A stretch of 64,000 bases of DNA from Roseobacter sp. MED193 (GCF_000152965.1 NZ_CH902583.1:3823992-3887991), one strand, 5' to 3'. Shown: positions 53,354 to 63,225, counted from the stretch's first letter. The notes: generated by a model not told the origin, from the sequence alone. Program-made: numbers and translations.

Positions 53354-54745
53354 ATGAGCACAGGCAAGGATACTCTCCATGAGGACCAGCCCAGAGATGA
53401 GGGCTACGATCTCGACAGAAAGCTTGTTGCTGGCATCCTGTTTGCGGTTGATCGCGAAGACAAGGCCGCGCTCACCTCCCTGATGGAGGATCTGCACGCG
53501 GCGGATATCGCGGATCTTCTGGAGCAAATCAATAGCTATGACCGGACCCGGTTGATCCGGCTATACGGTCGCGAATTTGATGGTGAAATTCTCTCGGAAC
53601 TGGATGAGAGCATCCGTGAAGAGGTGATCGCCACGCTGAACCCATCGGTTCTGGCCAGTGCGGTGCGAGAGCTGGAAACCGATGATGTGGTGGATCTGGT
53701 CGAGGATCTGGAAGAGCCACAGCAAGAAGCCATTCTGGACGCATTGGAAGATTCCGACCGGGTCGCGGTTGAGCAATCACTCAGCTACCCGGAAAATTCG
53801 GCAGGGCGCCTAATGCAGCGCGAGGTGGTGATGGCCCCTGAACATTGGAACGTGGGCCAGGCCATCGACTATATGCGCGAATCCGAGGACCTGCCGGAAC
53901 AGTTCTACCATATGGTGCTGGTGGATCCCCGGCTGCGCCCCATCGGTAACGTGACCCTTGGCCGGATCATGGGCACCAAACGCGAGGTGCCGCTTGCCGA
54001 CCTGCTGGAGGAGACATTTCAGGTCATCCCCGCCGATCAGGACGAAGAAGACGTGGCCTATGCTTTTAACCAGTATCACCTGATTTCTGCCCCCGTGGTG
54101 GATGGGGATGGGCGACTCGCTGGGGTGATCACCATTGACGACGCCATGGCGGTTTTGGATGACGAACACGAAGAAGATATCCTGCGTTTGGCCGGGGTGG
54201 GTGAGGAAAGCTCGCTGGCAGATAGGGTGATCGAGACCACGAAACGGCGGTTCCCCTGGCTTGCGGTCAATCTGGTCACGGCTGTCCTCGCCTCCTTGGT
54301 GATTGCGCAGTTTGAGGCAACGATTGCCCAATTTGTGGCGCTTGCGGTTTTGATGCCCATTGTGGCTTCAATGGGAGGCAATGCGGGGACCCAGTCGCTG
54401 ACAGTTGCAGTGCGGGCAATGGCGACCCGCGACTTGACCGGGGCCAATGTCTGGCGGGTAATCCGGCGTGAGGTGTTGGTGGGATTTGTCAACGGTGTGA
54501 TCTTTGCCGTTGTGATGGGCATTGTAGGCGTAATTTGGTTCGGCTCTCCGGCGCTGGGTGGCGTGATTGCTGCCGCTATGGTGATTAATCTGGTCGTCGC
54601 CGGGCTCGCTGGGACGGTCATCCCGGTTTTACTAGAGAAGGTGGGCGTGGACCCGGCCCTGGCCTCTGGTGCCTTTGTGACCACGGTCACGGATGTGGTT
54701 GGGTTTTTTGCCTTCCTGGGGCTTGCAGCGACCCTACTTCTTTAG
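53354..54745 (+). CDS. mgtE: Magnesium transporter MgtE
   Basis: A 463-residue inner-membrane Mg2+ channel. The N-terminal superhelical MgtE_N domain (about 25-135, with repeated LEDLHAADIADLLEQ and DLVEDLEEPQQEAIL) and two CBS domains (about 150-270: AGRLMQREVVMAPEHW, VIPADQDEEDVAYAFNQY) form the Mg2+-sensing gate. Five C-terminal helices follow, with the pore motif PIVASMGGNAGTQSLTVAVRA. No upstream M-box-like riboswitch is seen. The next gene follows 40 bases later and may be cotranscribed. Confidence 0.95.
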   Translation: MSTGKDTLHEDQPRDEGYDLDRKLVAGILFAVDREDKAALTSLMEDLHAADIADLLEQINSYDRTRLIRLYGREFDGEILSELDESIREEVIATLNPSVLASAVRELETDDVVDLVEDLEEPQQEAILDALEDSDRVAVEQSLSYPENSAGRLMQREVVMAPEHWNVGQAIDYMRESEDLPEQFYHMVLVDPRLRPIGNVTLGRIMGTKREVPLADLLEETFQVIPADQDEEDVAYAFNQYHLISAPVVDGDGRLAGVITIDDAMAVLDDEHEEDILRLAGVGEESSLADRVIETTKRRFPWLAVNLVTAVLASLVIAQFEATIAQFVALAVLMPIVASMGGNAGTQSLTVAVRAMATRDLTGANVWRVIRREVLVGFVNGVIFAVVMGIVGVIWFGSPALGGVIAAAMVINLVVAGLAGTVIPVLLEKVGVDPALASGAFVTTVTDVVGFFAFLGLAATLLL

Positions 54746-54785
54746 GTCGTGTCTCAGCCTCGTGACGTATTTTGAGGAGAGAGAG

Positions 54786-55343
54786 ATGATCGATCTGAGA
54801 GAGATCAAAGCTGTGGCCCGCAAAGCTGCCTTTGCCCGGCGCAAAGCTGCCTTTGATCGCAATATTCCTGGTGCGGCCGGGCATCTCTCCGAAGTCCTGG
54901 CTGGCTATCGCGGCGTGCCGCTATCCGGTTTTGTACCCATTCGCACCGAAATTGATCCGCTGCCCGCCATGGCCGAGGCCGCTGCTCATGGCCCGGTCGG
55001 GGTGCCGGTTATTCAGGCCAAGGATATGCCGCTGAAGTTCAGCCGCTGGCAGCCAGATGGGGCCCTGCGCGATGGTCCCTTTGGGGCGGCGGTGCCTGAG
55101 GTCGATGATTTTTTCGAACCGGAAATCCTGATCGTTCCCTTGGTCGCCTTTGATGTCGCTGGCGGCAGGCTTGGCTATGGTGGTGGCTTTTATGACCGAA
55201 CGTTGGAGCTGTTACGCGCTAAGCGTTCCACCTTGGCCATCGGGTTTGCCTTTGACGCGCAGGAAGCCACGGATCTGCCTTTAGAAGCGACTGATCAGCC
55301 TTTGGATATGGTCGTGACCGAAAGCCGCGTTTTGCAGTTTTAG
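54786..55343 (+). CDS. 5-formyltetrahydrofolate cyclo-ligase
   Basis: The start at 54786 (MIDLREIKAVARKAAFARRK) has GAGGAG upstream; the 54693 frame overlaps mgtE and is rejected. The 185-residue enzyme (MTHFS, EC 6.3.3.2) converts 5-formyl-THF to 5,10-methenyl-THF with ATP. Motifs are the N-terminal RKAAFARRKAAF, SGFVPIRTEIDPLP, FGAAVPEVDDF and the signature GRLGYGGGFYDRTLELL. Length is standard. Confidence 0.9.
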   Translation: MIDLREIKAVARKAAFARRKAAFDRNIPGAAGHLSEVLAGYRGVPLSGFVPIRTEIDPLPAMAEAAAHGPVGVPVIQAKDMPLKFSRWQPDGALRDGPFGAAVPEVDDFFEPEILIVPLVAFDVAGGRLGYGGGFYDRTLELLRAKRSTLAIGFAFDAQEATDLPLEATDQPLDMVVTESRVLQF

Positions 55344-55473
55344 TACGCTGAGCAACACCCCGTGGCTGGAAAGCAGAGTTGCGGCGGCCAGAATGTGTTA
55401 CCAAGGCCAAAAATTGACACCTGAGCAGCCCGGGGCTCTTGTCCTGCGAGGCTGTGCGGCCTAGGACAGCTAA

Positions 55474-56292
55474 ATGCGAATTTTGTTTCTAGGCGATGTG
55501 ATGGGCCGCGCTGGGCGCCGCGCCATCACCGAAAACCTGTCGCGGTTGCGTCAGGAGTGGCGGCTCGACTTTGTCGTGGTCAATGGCGAAAATGCCTCCA
55601 ATGGCATGGGGCTCAGTGGGGCACATGCCAAGCTGCTACTCGATGCCGGAGCTGATTGTCTGACTCTGGGCGATCACGCCTTTGACCAAAAAGACATGCT
55701 GCAATACATTGAAAAAGAGCCGCGTATCATCCGGCCCTTGAACTTTGCCAAGGGGGCGCCCGGGCGGGGCTACCGTCTGTTTGATGCCGCTGGTGGACGC
55801 AAAGTTCTGGTGACGCAGGCGCTGGGCCAAGTCTTTATGAAGCGGGCTTTTGATGACCCGTTTGGCGCGGTTGAGGCTGTTCTCAAGTCGCATCCGCGTG
55901 GGGGGCTGGCCCAGGCTGTCATCGTTGACATGCATTGTGAAGCCACTTCTGAGAAGATGGCCATGGGTCATTTTTGTAATGGTCGGGCCTCGCTGGTGGT
56001 CGGCACCCACACCCATGTGCCTACAGGGGATGCGCATATCCTCTCCAATGGGACGGGATATCTGACCGATGCCGGTATGTGCGGTGACTATAACTCTGTG
56101 ATCGGAATGGAGAAATCCGAGCCGCTTCGTCGATTCTTGACCGGGATGCCCAAGAGCCGCTTTACCCCGGCAGAGGGCGAAGCCACCCTATCGGGCGCAT
56201 TGGTGGTAACGGATGATCGCACCGGCGAAGCCAAAGAGATTCACATGGTGCGCAATGGTGGGTTGTTGCAGCCATCCGGGCCTGGAATTTGA
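55474..56292 (+). CDS. YmdB-like metallophosphoesterase (TIGR00282 family)
   Basis: A 272-residue calcineurin-like phosphoesterase. Dinuclear metal motifs are GDVMGRAGRRA, VNGENASNGMGLS, TLGDHAFDQKDM and VVGTHTHVPTGDAHIL, followed by GYLTDAGMCGDYNSVIGM, characteristic of YmdB/TIGR00282. B. subtilis YmdB hydrolyses 2',3'-cyclic nucleotides and affects biofilm decisions; the substrate here is unknown. A weak ribosome site (AGGACAGCTAA) precedes the ATG. Confidence 0.88.
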   Translation: MRILFLGDVMGRAGRRAITENLSRLRQEWRLDFVVVNGENASNGMGLSGAHAKLLLDAGADCLTLGDHAFDQKDMLQYIEKEPRIIRPLNFAKGAPGRGYRLFDAAGGRKVLVTQALGQVFMKRAFDDPFGAVEAVLKSHPRGGLAQAVIVDMHCEATSEKMAMGHFCNGRASLVVGTHTHVPTGDAHILSNGTGYLTDAGMCGDYNSVIGMEKSEPLRRFLTGMPKSRFTPAEGEATLSGALVVTDDRTGEAKEIHMVRNGGLLQPSGPGI

Positions 56293-56454
56293 TCTTGTTG
56301 TTGCCTGTTTTTCAGGAAATTGACTGCTTAAATTAGGGTGTTTGTTGCATAAACTCCTTTTTGTCATGGAGCCGCAGTTGGCGGGGCATGAAACCATTGC
56401 CCCGCCATTTGCGATGAGGGAGACTGCCAGCGGCAACTTGGGACAATCGACACA

Positions 56455-58233
56455 ATGGATCTGATCAGTTTTTCCCAGAATGGCAGCGCCTTGCTGTCTT
56501 TGGCCATCGTTGGCTTGATGTTTGTCGCCTTCCTGCGCGAGATCTACCCGACCGAGGTGGTGGCCATGGCCGGGGTCTCGCTGATGCTGATCACTGGGGT
56601 ACTGCCCTATGAACGCGCCATCGAAGTGCTCTCCAATCCGGCACCTTGGACCATTGCGGCGATGTTCATCATCATGGGGGCATTGGTACGCACAGGGGCG
56701 CTTGATGCCTTTACATCTAAGGCTCGCAAACAGGCTGAGGTGAGCCCAAAGCGTGCCATTGCGCTATTGATGCTCTTTGTCATTGCGGCCTCGGCGGTGG
56801 TGTCCAATACCCCGGTGGTGGTGGTGATGATCCCGGTCTTCGTGCAGATCAGCCGAACCTTGGGAGTTTCGGCTTCCAAAATGTTGATTCCACTCAGCTA
56901 TGCGGCCATCCTTGGCGGTACATTGACCCTGATCGGGACCTCTACCAACCTGCTGGTTGACGGGGTTGCACGGGCACAGGGGCTTGCACCTTTTTCGATC
57001 TTTGAAGTCACGCCTTTGGGGATTGTTTTGGTGATTTGGGGCATGATCTATCTACGTTATATCTCGCCACACTTGCTGCCGAACCGCGACAGTATGGCGA
57101 TGCTGCTAAGTGATCGCTCCAAGATGAAATTCTTCACCGAAGCGGTGATCCCACCTGAAAGCAACCTGATTGGCCGTGAGGTGACCGGGGTGCAGTTGTT
57201 CAAGCGCCCTGGTGTGCGATTGATCGACCTCGTGCGCGGCGACCTGTCTCTGCGGCGCAACCTCAAAGGGGTTGAGCTGCAGGTGGGGGACCGCGTGGTA
57301 TTGCGCACCGAAATGACAGAGCTGTTGAGCCTGCAGGCCAATAAGGAGCTCAAGCGGGTCGATCAGGTATCGGCGGTGGAGACCAAGACGGTGGAGGTTC
57401 TGGTGACGCCGGGCTGCCGTCTGGTCGGGCGCTCTTTGGGGGCCATGCGTCTGCGGCGCCGCTACGGTGTCTATGTCCTGGCTGTCCACCGGCGCAACCA
57501 AAATATCGGTGTGCAGCTTGATGATCTGGTGGTGCGCGTCGGCGATACGCTGCTGCTCGAAGGCTCTCCAGGCGATATTCAACGGCTTGCTGCCGATATG
57601 GATATGGCGGATGTCTCCCAGCCCACCCAGCGTGCCTACCGCCGCAGTCATGCGCCGCTGGCGATTGTTGGCCTCTTGTCTATTGTCGGGCTGGCAGCGC
57701 TGGGCGTGGCTCCGATTTTGCTACTTTCTGTTGTTGTAGTGGCTATGGTTTTGATCACCCGCTGCATCGACGCGGATGAGGCCTTTTCTTTTGTAGATGG
57801 GCGGTTATTGGCGCTGATCTTTTCCATGCTGGCCATTGGTGCTGCGCTGGAAAGCTCGGGCGCTGTGCGTCTTATTGCTGAGGCAATCGCCCCCTCATTG
57901 ACCGGGTTGCCGCCCTTTGTACTGGTCTGGGCAATCTACCTACTGACCTCGGTGCTGACTGAACTGGTTTCTAACAATGCGGTCGCCGTGGTGGTAACGC
58001 CGATCGCCGTTGGTTTGGCACAGGCCATTGGCGTAGATCCAAGGCCACTGGTTGTTGCCGTCATGGTGGCGGCCTCGGCCTCTTTTGCCACGCCGATTGG
58101 TTATCAGACCAATATGCTGGTCTATGGTCCGGGGGGGTACAAATTCACGGACTTCTTGCGGGTTGGCATCCCGCTCAATCTCAGTATAGGGCTTTTGGCC
58201 TCGGCTTTGATCCCCTATCTTTGGCCGCTTTGA
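56455..58233 (+). CDS. SLC13-family permease with two TrkA_C domains
   Basis: A 592-residue membrane protein with about 10-12 helices in two halves. The repeat-end motifs are SNTPVVVVMIPV (about 122) and SNNAVAVVVTPI (about 505), typical of the divalent-anion:sodium symporter (DASS/SLC13) fold, each followed by a GTSTNLLV or TPIGYQTNMLV hairpin. Two cytoplasmic RCK_C/TrkA_C domains (about 215-300 and 310-385) lie between the halves and suggest ligand gating. It may import sulfate, dicarboxylates or another anion. It is similar in plan to the permease at 60473-62248. Confidence 0.85.
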   Translation: MDLISFSQNGSALLSLAIVGLMFVAFLREIYPTEVVAMAGVSLMLITGVLPYERAIEVLSNPAPWTIAAMFIIMGALVRTGALDAFTSKARKQAEVSPKRAIALLMLFVIAASAVVSNTPVVVVMIPVFVQISRTLGVSASKMLIPLSYAAILGGTLTLIGTSTNLLVDGVARAQGLAPFSIFEVTPLGIVLVIWGMIYLRYISPHLLPNRDSMAMLLSDRSKMKFFTEAVIPPESNLIGREVTGVQLFKRPGVRLIDLVRGDLSLRRNLKGVELQVGDRVVLRTEMTELLSLQANKELKRVDQVSAVETKTVEVLVTPGCRLVGRSLGAMRLRRRYGVYVLAVHRRNQNIGVQLDDLVVRVGDTLLLEGSPGDIQRLAADMDMADVSQPTQRAYRRSHAPLAIVGLLSIVGLAALGVAPILLLSVVVVAMVLITRCIDADEAFSFVDGRLLALIFSMLAIGAALESSGAVRLIAEAIAPSLTGLPPFVLVWAIYLLTSVLTELVSNNAVAVVVTPIAVGLAQAIGVDPRPLVVAVMVAASASFATPIGYQTNMLVYGPGGYKFTDFLRVGIPLNLSIGLLASALIPYLWPL

Positions 58234-58355
58234 TCTTTTAGGCTAAGGCTCACAGGCAACCACGCAGGTTTTTGCCGATGGTTAGTCACAGCGGATGAAA
58301 TTGGTAATCTTCGCCCTATATCAAGTTGGTAGACATATTTGATGAGGGTAGATTT

Positions 58356-58436
58356 ATGAGTTTTAGACGTGGATTTTTGGTTTTTCTGTTCGCCACTGCT
58401 TCCGGTATCGCCCTTCTGTCGCAGGCTCTGACCTAG
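58356..58436 (+). CDS. Small single-helix membrane protein
   Basis: A 26-codon frame starts at 58356 (MSFRRGFLVFLFATASG, then IALLSQALT) and ends with TAG at 58434-58436. GAGGG lies 7 bases before the ATG, a strong ribosome site, and the product is one hydrophobic helix with N-terminal Arg residues (positive-inside). It lies in the gap after the SLC13 gene, on the same strand. A real small membrane protein is plausible; homologues are unknown to me. Confidence 0.45.
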   Translation: MSFRRGFLVFLFATASGIALLSQALT

Positions 58437-58509
58437 GGTTTGGCGGCAAGTATAGGGTTTGGGCCCATCGGCTGCGGGTGCCCCTTGGCGATTGGTGCTG
58501 TGGACAACA

Positions 58510-58573
58510 GGGGGCGCTGCCCCCTCGCGCCAGAGGCGCTCACCCTTGGGATATTTGACGCCAAGTGAAAACG
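58510..58573. repeat. REP-like palindromic intergenic element, copy 2
   Basis: Two adjacent hairpins, GGGGGC-GCT-GCCCCC (58510-58524) and GCGCC-AGA-GGCGC (58527-58539), are followed by GGGATATTT...AAGTGAAAAC. The layout and tail match the element at 50292-50368. It lies in the gap between two convergent genes. Confidence 0.6.
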
Positions 58574-58679
58574 GGATAGGCTCCTGAGCACACCATTGAG
58601 CAGGAGGGTGATGGTGGTTTTGGACCTAACTCGTCTGTGACCGTGCTTTGTGACCATGCTTTGTGACGGGCGCGGCCCT

Positions 58680-60353
58680 TCAGGCAATCAGGGAAGAGCG
58701 CCCCGCCTGGCGGCCAGAGAACAGGCAACCGCCCAGAAAGGTTCCTTCCAATGCATTGTAGCCGTGATATCCACCGCCGCCAAAACCTGCGGCCTCACCA
58801 ATGGCAAACAATCCCGGCACGGCGGTGCCATTAGCCCCCACCATTTGGCTTTCCAGGTTTGTCTGTAGCCCGCCCAGGGTCTTGCGAGTCAGGATGTTGA
58901 GCCGCACTGCGATCAGCGGGCCGTTCTTACGATCCAATATGCGGTGGGGTTTTGCCGTGCGGATCAAGCGATCACCGCGATAGTTGCGGGCGGCATTGAT
59001 GGCGATCACCTGGGCGTCCTTGGCAAATGCATTGTCGACCTGGGCATCGCGGGCTTCGATCTGGCGGCGCAGATGGGTTTCGTCCAACGCTACCTCGGCA
59101 ATACGGTTCATACCCTCGACCAGCTCGGCCAGCGTGTCAGCGACAACAAAATCTTTCCCGTGTTTCTTAAAGGCCTCCACGGGGGCGGGCGCAGTGCCGC
59201 GCGACATCAGGCGCGACCGGAGCACTTCCACCCACTTGCCTGAGGTCAGGTCGGGGTTCTGTTCTGAGCCTGAGAGGGCAAATTCTTTCTCGATAATCTT
59301 CTGGCTCAGTACGAACCAGCTGTAATCATACCCTGTCTTGAGAATTTCTTTCAGCGTGCCCAGCGTATCAAAGCCGGGCAGGAAAGGCGCTTTTAGCCGG
59401 TCCCCAAGGGCATCAAACCACATTGAGGATGGGCCGGGTAGGATACGAATGCCGTGGTTGGGCCAGATCGGATCCCAATTGCGCAGCCCTTCGGTGTAGT
59501 GCCACATGCGATCCCCGTTGATCACATGGCCCCCTGCGGTTTCCGCAATGGGAATCATGCGCCCATCTACGTGGAAGGGCACTCCGGCTACCATCGTTTT
59601 TGGCGGCTCACCCAGGCGGTCACGGGGCCAGTTTTTGCGCACGAGTTCAAAGTTCCCGCCGATCCCGCCTGAGGCGACGATAACCGATGGGGCATAAACC
59701 TCGAATTCCCCTATCTCTTCTCGGTTTGTCCGAGCTCCCTGTGGTGCGGTATCGGCCGCCAGCACCTCGCCGGACACGCCTTTGACCTCGCCTGCCTGCA
59801 CGATGATATGGCTGACCTGATGGCGAAACCGAGTGATGATCCGGCCATCAGCAACATGGGCCTGCAGCCGGGCAGCGAATGGCGCGACAACGCCGGGACC
59901 TGTGCCCCAGGTCACATGAAAGCGTGGCACCGAATTGCCATGGCCCTCTGCGGTGCTGCCGCCCCGCTCGGCCCAGCCAACAATCGGAAACCAGCGCATG
60001 CCCATCTGATGGAGCCAGGGACGCATTTCAGTCGCAGCAAAGTCCAGATAGGCACGGGCCCATTGTTTGGGCCAGTCGTCCTCAGCCCGGTCAAACTGCG
60101 CACTGCCCATCCAGTCCCGTCGTGCCAGATCATGGCAGTCACGGATGCCCATGCGCCGCTGCTCTGGGGTGTCGATCATAAAGAGCCCACCAAGGCTCCA
60201 GTGGGCCTGCCCGCCAAGAAATTGCTCTGGTTCCTGGTCCAACAGAATCACCCGCTTGCCACGGTCTCCCAGCTCGCAAGCCGCCGCAAGTCCGGCAATG
60301 CCAGCCCCAACAATGATCACGTCTGCATGGGTATCTGTGCTATCTGCTGTCAT
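58680..60353 (-). CDS. FAD-binding dehydrogenase (fumarate reductase / ketosteroid dehydrogenase-like)
   Basis: A 557-residue cytoplasmic flavoprotein. The N-terminal dinucleotide motif is VIIVGAGIAGLAAACELGDRG with ILLDQEPE after it; VIVASGGIGGNFELVRKNWP and the C-terminal GLFAIGEAAGFGGGGYHGYNAL complete the FAD site. It fits a group annotated as FAD-binding dehydrogenase and related to flavocytochrome c/KSTD proteins; the substrate is unknown. It lies between two SLC13-type permeases and is 119 bases downstream of the second. Confidence 0.82.
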   Translation of the reverse strand: MTADSTDTHADVIIVGAGIAGLAAACELGDRGKRVILLDQEPEQFLGGQAHWSLGGLFMIDTPEQRRMGIRDCHDLARRDWMGSAQFDRAEDDWPKQWARAYLDFAATEMRPWLHQMGMRWFPIVGWAERGGSTAEGHGNSVPRFHVTWGTGPGVVAPFAARLQAHVADGRIITRFRHQVSHIIVQAGEVKGVSGEVLAADTAPQGARTNREEIGEFEVYAPSVIVASGGIGGNFELVRKNWPRDRLGEPPKTMVAGVPFHVDGRMIPIAETAGGHVINGDRMWHYTEGLRNWDPIWPNHGIRILPGPSSMWFDALGDRLKAPFLPGFDTLGTLKEILKTGYDYSWFVLSQKIIEKEFALSGSEQNPDLTSGKWVEVLRSRLMSRGTAPAPVEAFKKHGKDFVVADTLAELVEGMNRIAEVALDETHLRRQIEARDAQVDNAFAKDAQVIAINAARNYRGDRLIRTAKPHRILDRKNGPLIAVRLNILTRKTLGGLQTNLESQMVGANGTAVPGLFAIGEAAGFGGGGYHGYNALEGTFLGGCLFSGRQAGRSSLIA

Positions 60354-60472
60354 CTGCGCCTCCCGGTTTTTCCCAGCCTACGCGGAGCCTGTGGCTCAGA
60401 GCAATTCCTTCCATGCTTTGTCGTTGGGTCAGCCTTCGCTACGGTTGCAAGGCAATCCAGGTCTTGTGGGGG

Positions 60473-62248
60473 CTACATTGGCCAGAACACCAGAATCGAC
60501 GGGATCGAAACAGCAATCACAAGGATCTCCAGCGGCAGACCTATCCGCCAGTAGTCGCCAAAGCGATAGCCCCCAGGGCCTAACACCAGCGTGTTGTTCT
60601 TGTGCCCAATGGGGGTAAGAAAGGCGGCAGAGGCCGCGACAGCTACCGCCATCAGAAACGGATCCGGAGAGACGCCCAGCGTGGCGGCCATCTGGATGCC
60701 GACCGGGGCGGCGACAATGGCTGTGGCGGTGTTATTTAACACATCCGACAGCGTCATGGCGACCACCATCAGAACCGTCAGCACCATCCATGAGGGCAGG
60801 CCTGCAGTGAGGTCAATCAATCCATTTGCGATCAAGGCGGTGCCACCGGAGTCATCTAGGGCGGCGCCCAAGGGAATCATTGATCCCAAGAGTACGACCA
60901 CGGGCCATTCTACATGATCGTATATTTCCGCCACTGGCAGTACCTTAATCAGCACATAGCCGACCACCACCAGCCCCAAAGCCACGGGCAAATAGACCAG
61001 TCCCAAAGAGGCGGCGAGCACAGCCAAGGCAAACATTCCAATCGCGGCCCAGGTTTTGTCGTTGGCAGTTACCGCCAGGCCCCGCTGCGCCAAAGGCAGA
61101 CAGCCCAGCCATTCGGTTACATCGGCGCCACGGTCGCGGGGGCAGAGCAGAAGCAGAATATCCCCTGCCTCGATTTCGATCTGGCGGATATGGTTGGTCA
61201 AACGGCGCCCCTGCCGGGACAGACCCAGCAATACAGTACTCTGTCGCCAGGCTAACCCCACCGCCTGGGCGGAACGGCCATTGATGCGGGCGGTCTCGGG
61301 CACCACCACCTCTATCACTTCTAGACCTTCACCAGCTGCGGTAAGTTTCTCTTGGCGGGCAGCGTCAGAGAAATCTAAGGAGAGCGAGGTGCGAAACTCA
61401 TCCAGTGCCTCAGGCGTGGCTTCGATCACCAGGGTATCACCGGCCTGAAGCACCGCTCCGGCAGAGCGGCCATAGCGGCGCTTACCATTCCGGATCAGTC
61501 CAAGAATTGCGATATCGGCCTTTTCGGCCTCCGGGTCGAGCGTCCCTAGGCGTTCTCCGATCAGTTTGGATCGATCCGGAACGGTGAGTTCAGCAATATA
61601 ATCAGCCAATTGTGCCTCGGAGTTGCCAGCGCCCGCCTCCCGCTGCGGGATCAGGCGCCAGCCAATGAGGGCAACAAAAGCAAGCCCAGTCAGGGCGGCA
61701 ATTCCGCCCACGGGGGCAAAGTCAAACATCGCAAAGGGCGCGCCCACGGTTTCCTGCCGGATCGCGGCGATGATGATATTGGGAGGGGTGCCGATCAGCG
61801 TCGCCATGCCACCCAGGATAGTTGCAAAGGACAGTGGCATCAGGCTGAGCCCCGGCGCGCGCCCGGCCTTGCGGGCGGTCTGGATATCCACCGGCATGAG
61901 CAGCGCCAAGGCGGCAACGTTGTTCATAAAGGCAGACAGCACCGCCCCGACGCCCCCCATTAGGGCAATATGCAGTCCCAGGGCACGGGCGCTGTCCACC
62001 AGCGTTCGGGTGATCAAAAAGACTGCGCCAGAGCGCACCAATCCGGCCGAAACGATCAGCACCAGCGCCACCACCAGTGTTGCCGGATGGCCAAAGCCGG
62101 AAAAGGCATCTTTGGTGGGCACCAGGCCCATGACCACAGCGATCATCAGCGCACAAAAGGCAACGATATCGTAGCGAAAGCGTCCCCAGAGGAACATGCC
62201 AAAGACGGCGGCGAAGATGGCAAATAATGCGGTCTGTTCAAATGTCAT
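60473..62248 (-). CDS. SLC13-family permease with two TrkA_C domains
   Basis: A 591-residue permease with the same plan as the one at 56455-58233: membrane half 1 ends with MNNVAALALLMPV and LIGTPPNIIIAAIR, two TrkA_C domains (about 205-370) follow, and half 2 carries LNNTATAIVAAPVGI and TPIGHKNNTLVLGPGGY. Anion:sodium symport is inferred from the fold. It precedes the FAD dehydrogenase on the same strand and may supply its substrate, which is speculation from position. Confidence 0.86.
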   Translation of the reverse strand: MTFEQTALFAIFAAVFGMFLWGRFRYDIVAFCALMIAVVMGLVPTKDAFSGFGHPATLVVALVLIVSAGLVRSGAVFLITRTLVDSARALGLHIALMGGVGAVLSAFMNNVAALALLMPVDIQTARKAGRAPGLSLMPLSFATILGGMATLIGTPPNIIIAAIRQETVGAPFAMFDFAPVGGIAALTGLAFVALIGWRLIPQREAGAGNSEAQLADYIAELTVPDRSKLIGERLGTLDPEAEKADIAILGLIRNGKRRYGRSAGAVLQAGDTLVIEATPEALDEFRTSLSLDFSDAARQEKLTAAGEGLEVIEVVVPETARINGRSAQAVGLAWRQSTVLLGLSRQGRRLTNHIRQIEIEAGDILLLLCPRDRGADVTEWLGCLPLAQRGLAVTANDKTWAAIGMFALAVLAASLGLVYLPVALGLVVVGYVLIKVLPVAEIYDHVEWPVVVLLGSMIPLGAALDDSGGTALIANGLIDLTAGLPSWMVLTVLMVVAMTLSDVLNNTATAIVAAPVGIQMAATLGVSPDPFLMAVAVAASAAFLTPIGHKNNTLVLGPGGYRFGDYWRIGLPLEILVIAVSIPSILVFWPM

Positions 62249-62406
62249 GTGGTTACTCTAGCCATTGGCGCTAGAGGGGCAAGGTGGCACTTGTTATAGG
62301 GTCCATATGGCCTTGACGAAGCTCGCTAGCCAGTAGGCTTGAAAGCCGCCCCTGCCACAGGCTATATGAGCGCCAACTCAAGCATGCACGAGACAAAGGA
62401 TCTACC

Positions 62407-63147
62407 ATGGCAGGCCACTCAAAATGGGCAAACATCCAGCATCGTAAAGGTCGTCAGGACGCTGTGCGGTCAAAACTGTTTTCCAAACTGGCCAAGGAGA
62501 TCACCGTGGCCGCCAAGATGGGCGACCCCGACGTCGACAAAAACCCCCGTTTGCGGCTGGCGGTCAAAGAAGCCAAAAGCCAGTCGGTGCCAAAAGACGT
62601 GATTGAGCGCGCCATCAAAAAGGCGATTGGCGGCGATGCGGAAAATTATGACGAGATCCGCTATGAGGGCTATGGCCCCAATGGCGTTGCCGTGATCGTT
62701 GAGACCATGACAGACAACAAGAACCGCACTGCTTCTACCGTGCGTTCGACCTTCTCCAAAAATGGCGGCAACCTAGGCGAGACCGGATCCGTTGGCTTTA
62801 TGTTCGATCGCAAAGGCGAAGTGACCTACAAAGCCGAAGTGGGCGATGCGGACACGGTGATGATGGCCGCGATCGAGGCTGGCGCTGAGGATGTAGAATC
62901 TACCGAGGATGGCCATACGATCTATTGCGAGGACAGCGATCTCAACGATGTGTCCAATGCGCTGGAGAAAGAGCTGGGTGAATCCGAGAGCACCAAACTG
63001 GTGTGGAAACCAACCACCACCACTGAGCTCGACCTGGAAGGCATGCAGAAGCTGATGAAGCTGGTGGACGCCCTGGAGGATGACGATGATGTGCAGCGCG
63101 TCACCACCAATTTTGAAGCCTCTGACGAGGTTATGGAGCAGCTTTGA
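62407..63147 (+). CDS. YebC/PmpR-family protein
   Basis: A 246-residue three-domain protein starting [20 protein letters not shown], the hallmark N-terminus. It continues with [39 protein letters not shown] and a C-terminal [11 protein letters not shown]. Members bind DNA as regulators and, in some species, act as translation factors relieving ribosome stalling at proline runs. AAAGGA lies 7 bases before the ATG. A strong terminator follows. Confidence 0.94.
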   Translation: MAGHSKWANIQHRKGRQDAVRSKLFSKLAKEITVAAKMGDPDVDKNPRLRLAVKEAKSQSVPKDVIERAIKKAIGGDAENYDEIRYEGYGPNGVAVIVETMTDNKNRTASTVRSTFSKNGGNLGETGSVGFMFDRKGEVTYKAEVGDADTVMMAAIEAGAEDVESTEDGHTIYCEDSDLNDVSNALEKELGESESTKLVWKPTTTTELDLEGMQKLMKLVDALEDDDDVQRVTTNFEASDEVMEQL

Positions 63148-63190
63148 GCTACCCCGAATAAAATCAACCGTCCAAATCCTGGGCGGCAGC

Positions 63191-63222
63191 AAAGGCCTCC
63201 GCTTTTTCGGGGGCCTTTTTTT
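63191..63222 (+). terminator. Terminator after yebC
   Basis: AAAGGCCTCCG (63191-63201) pairs with CGGGGGCCTTT (63208-63218) with one G-T, followed by a run of T. It is also the end of the convergent ClpP-like gene region. Confidence 0.82.
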
Positions 63223-63225
63223 GCC

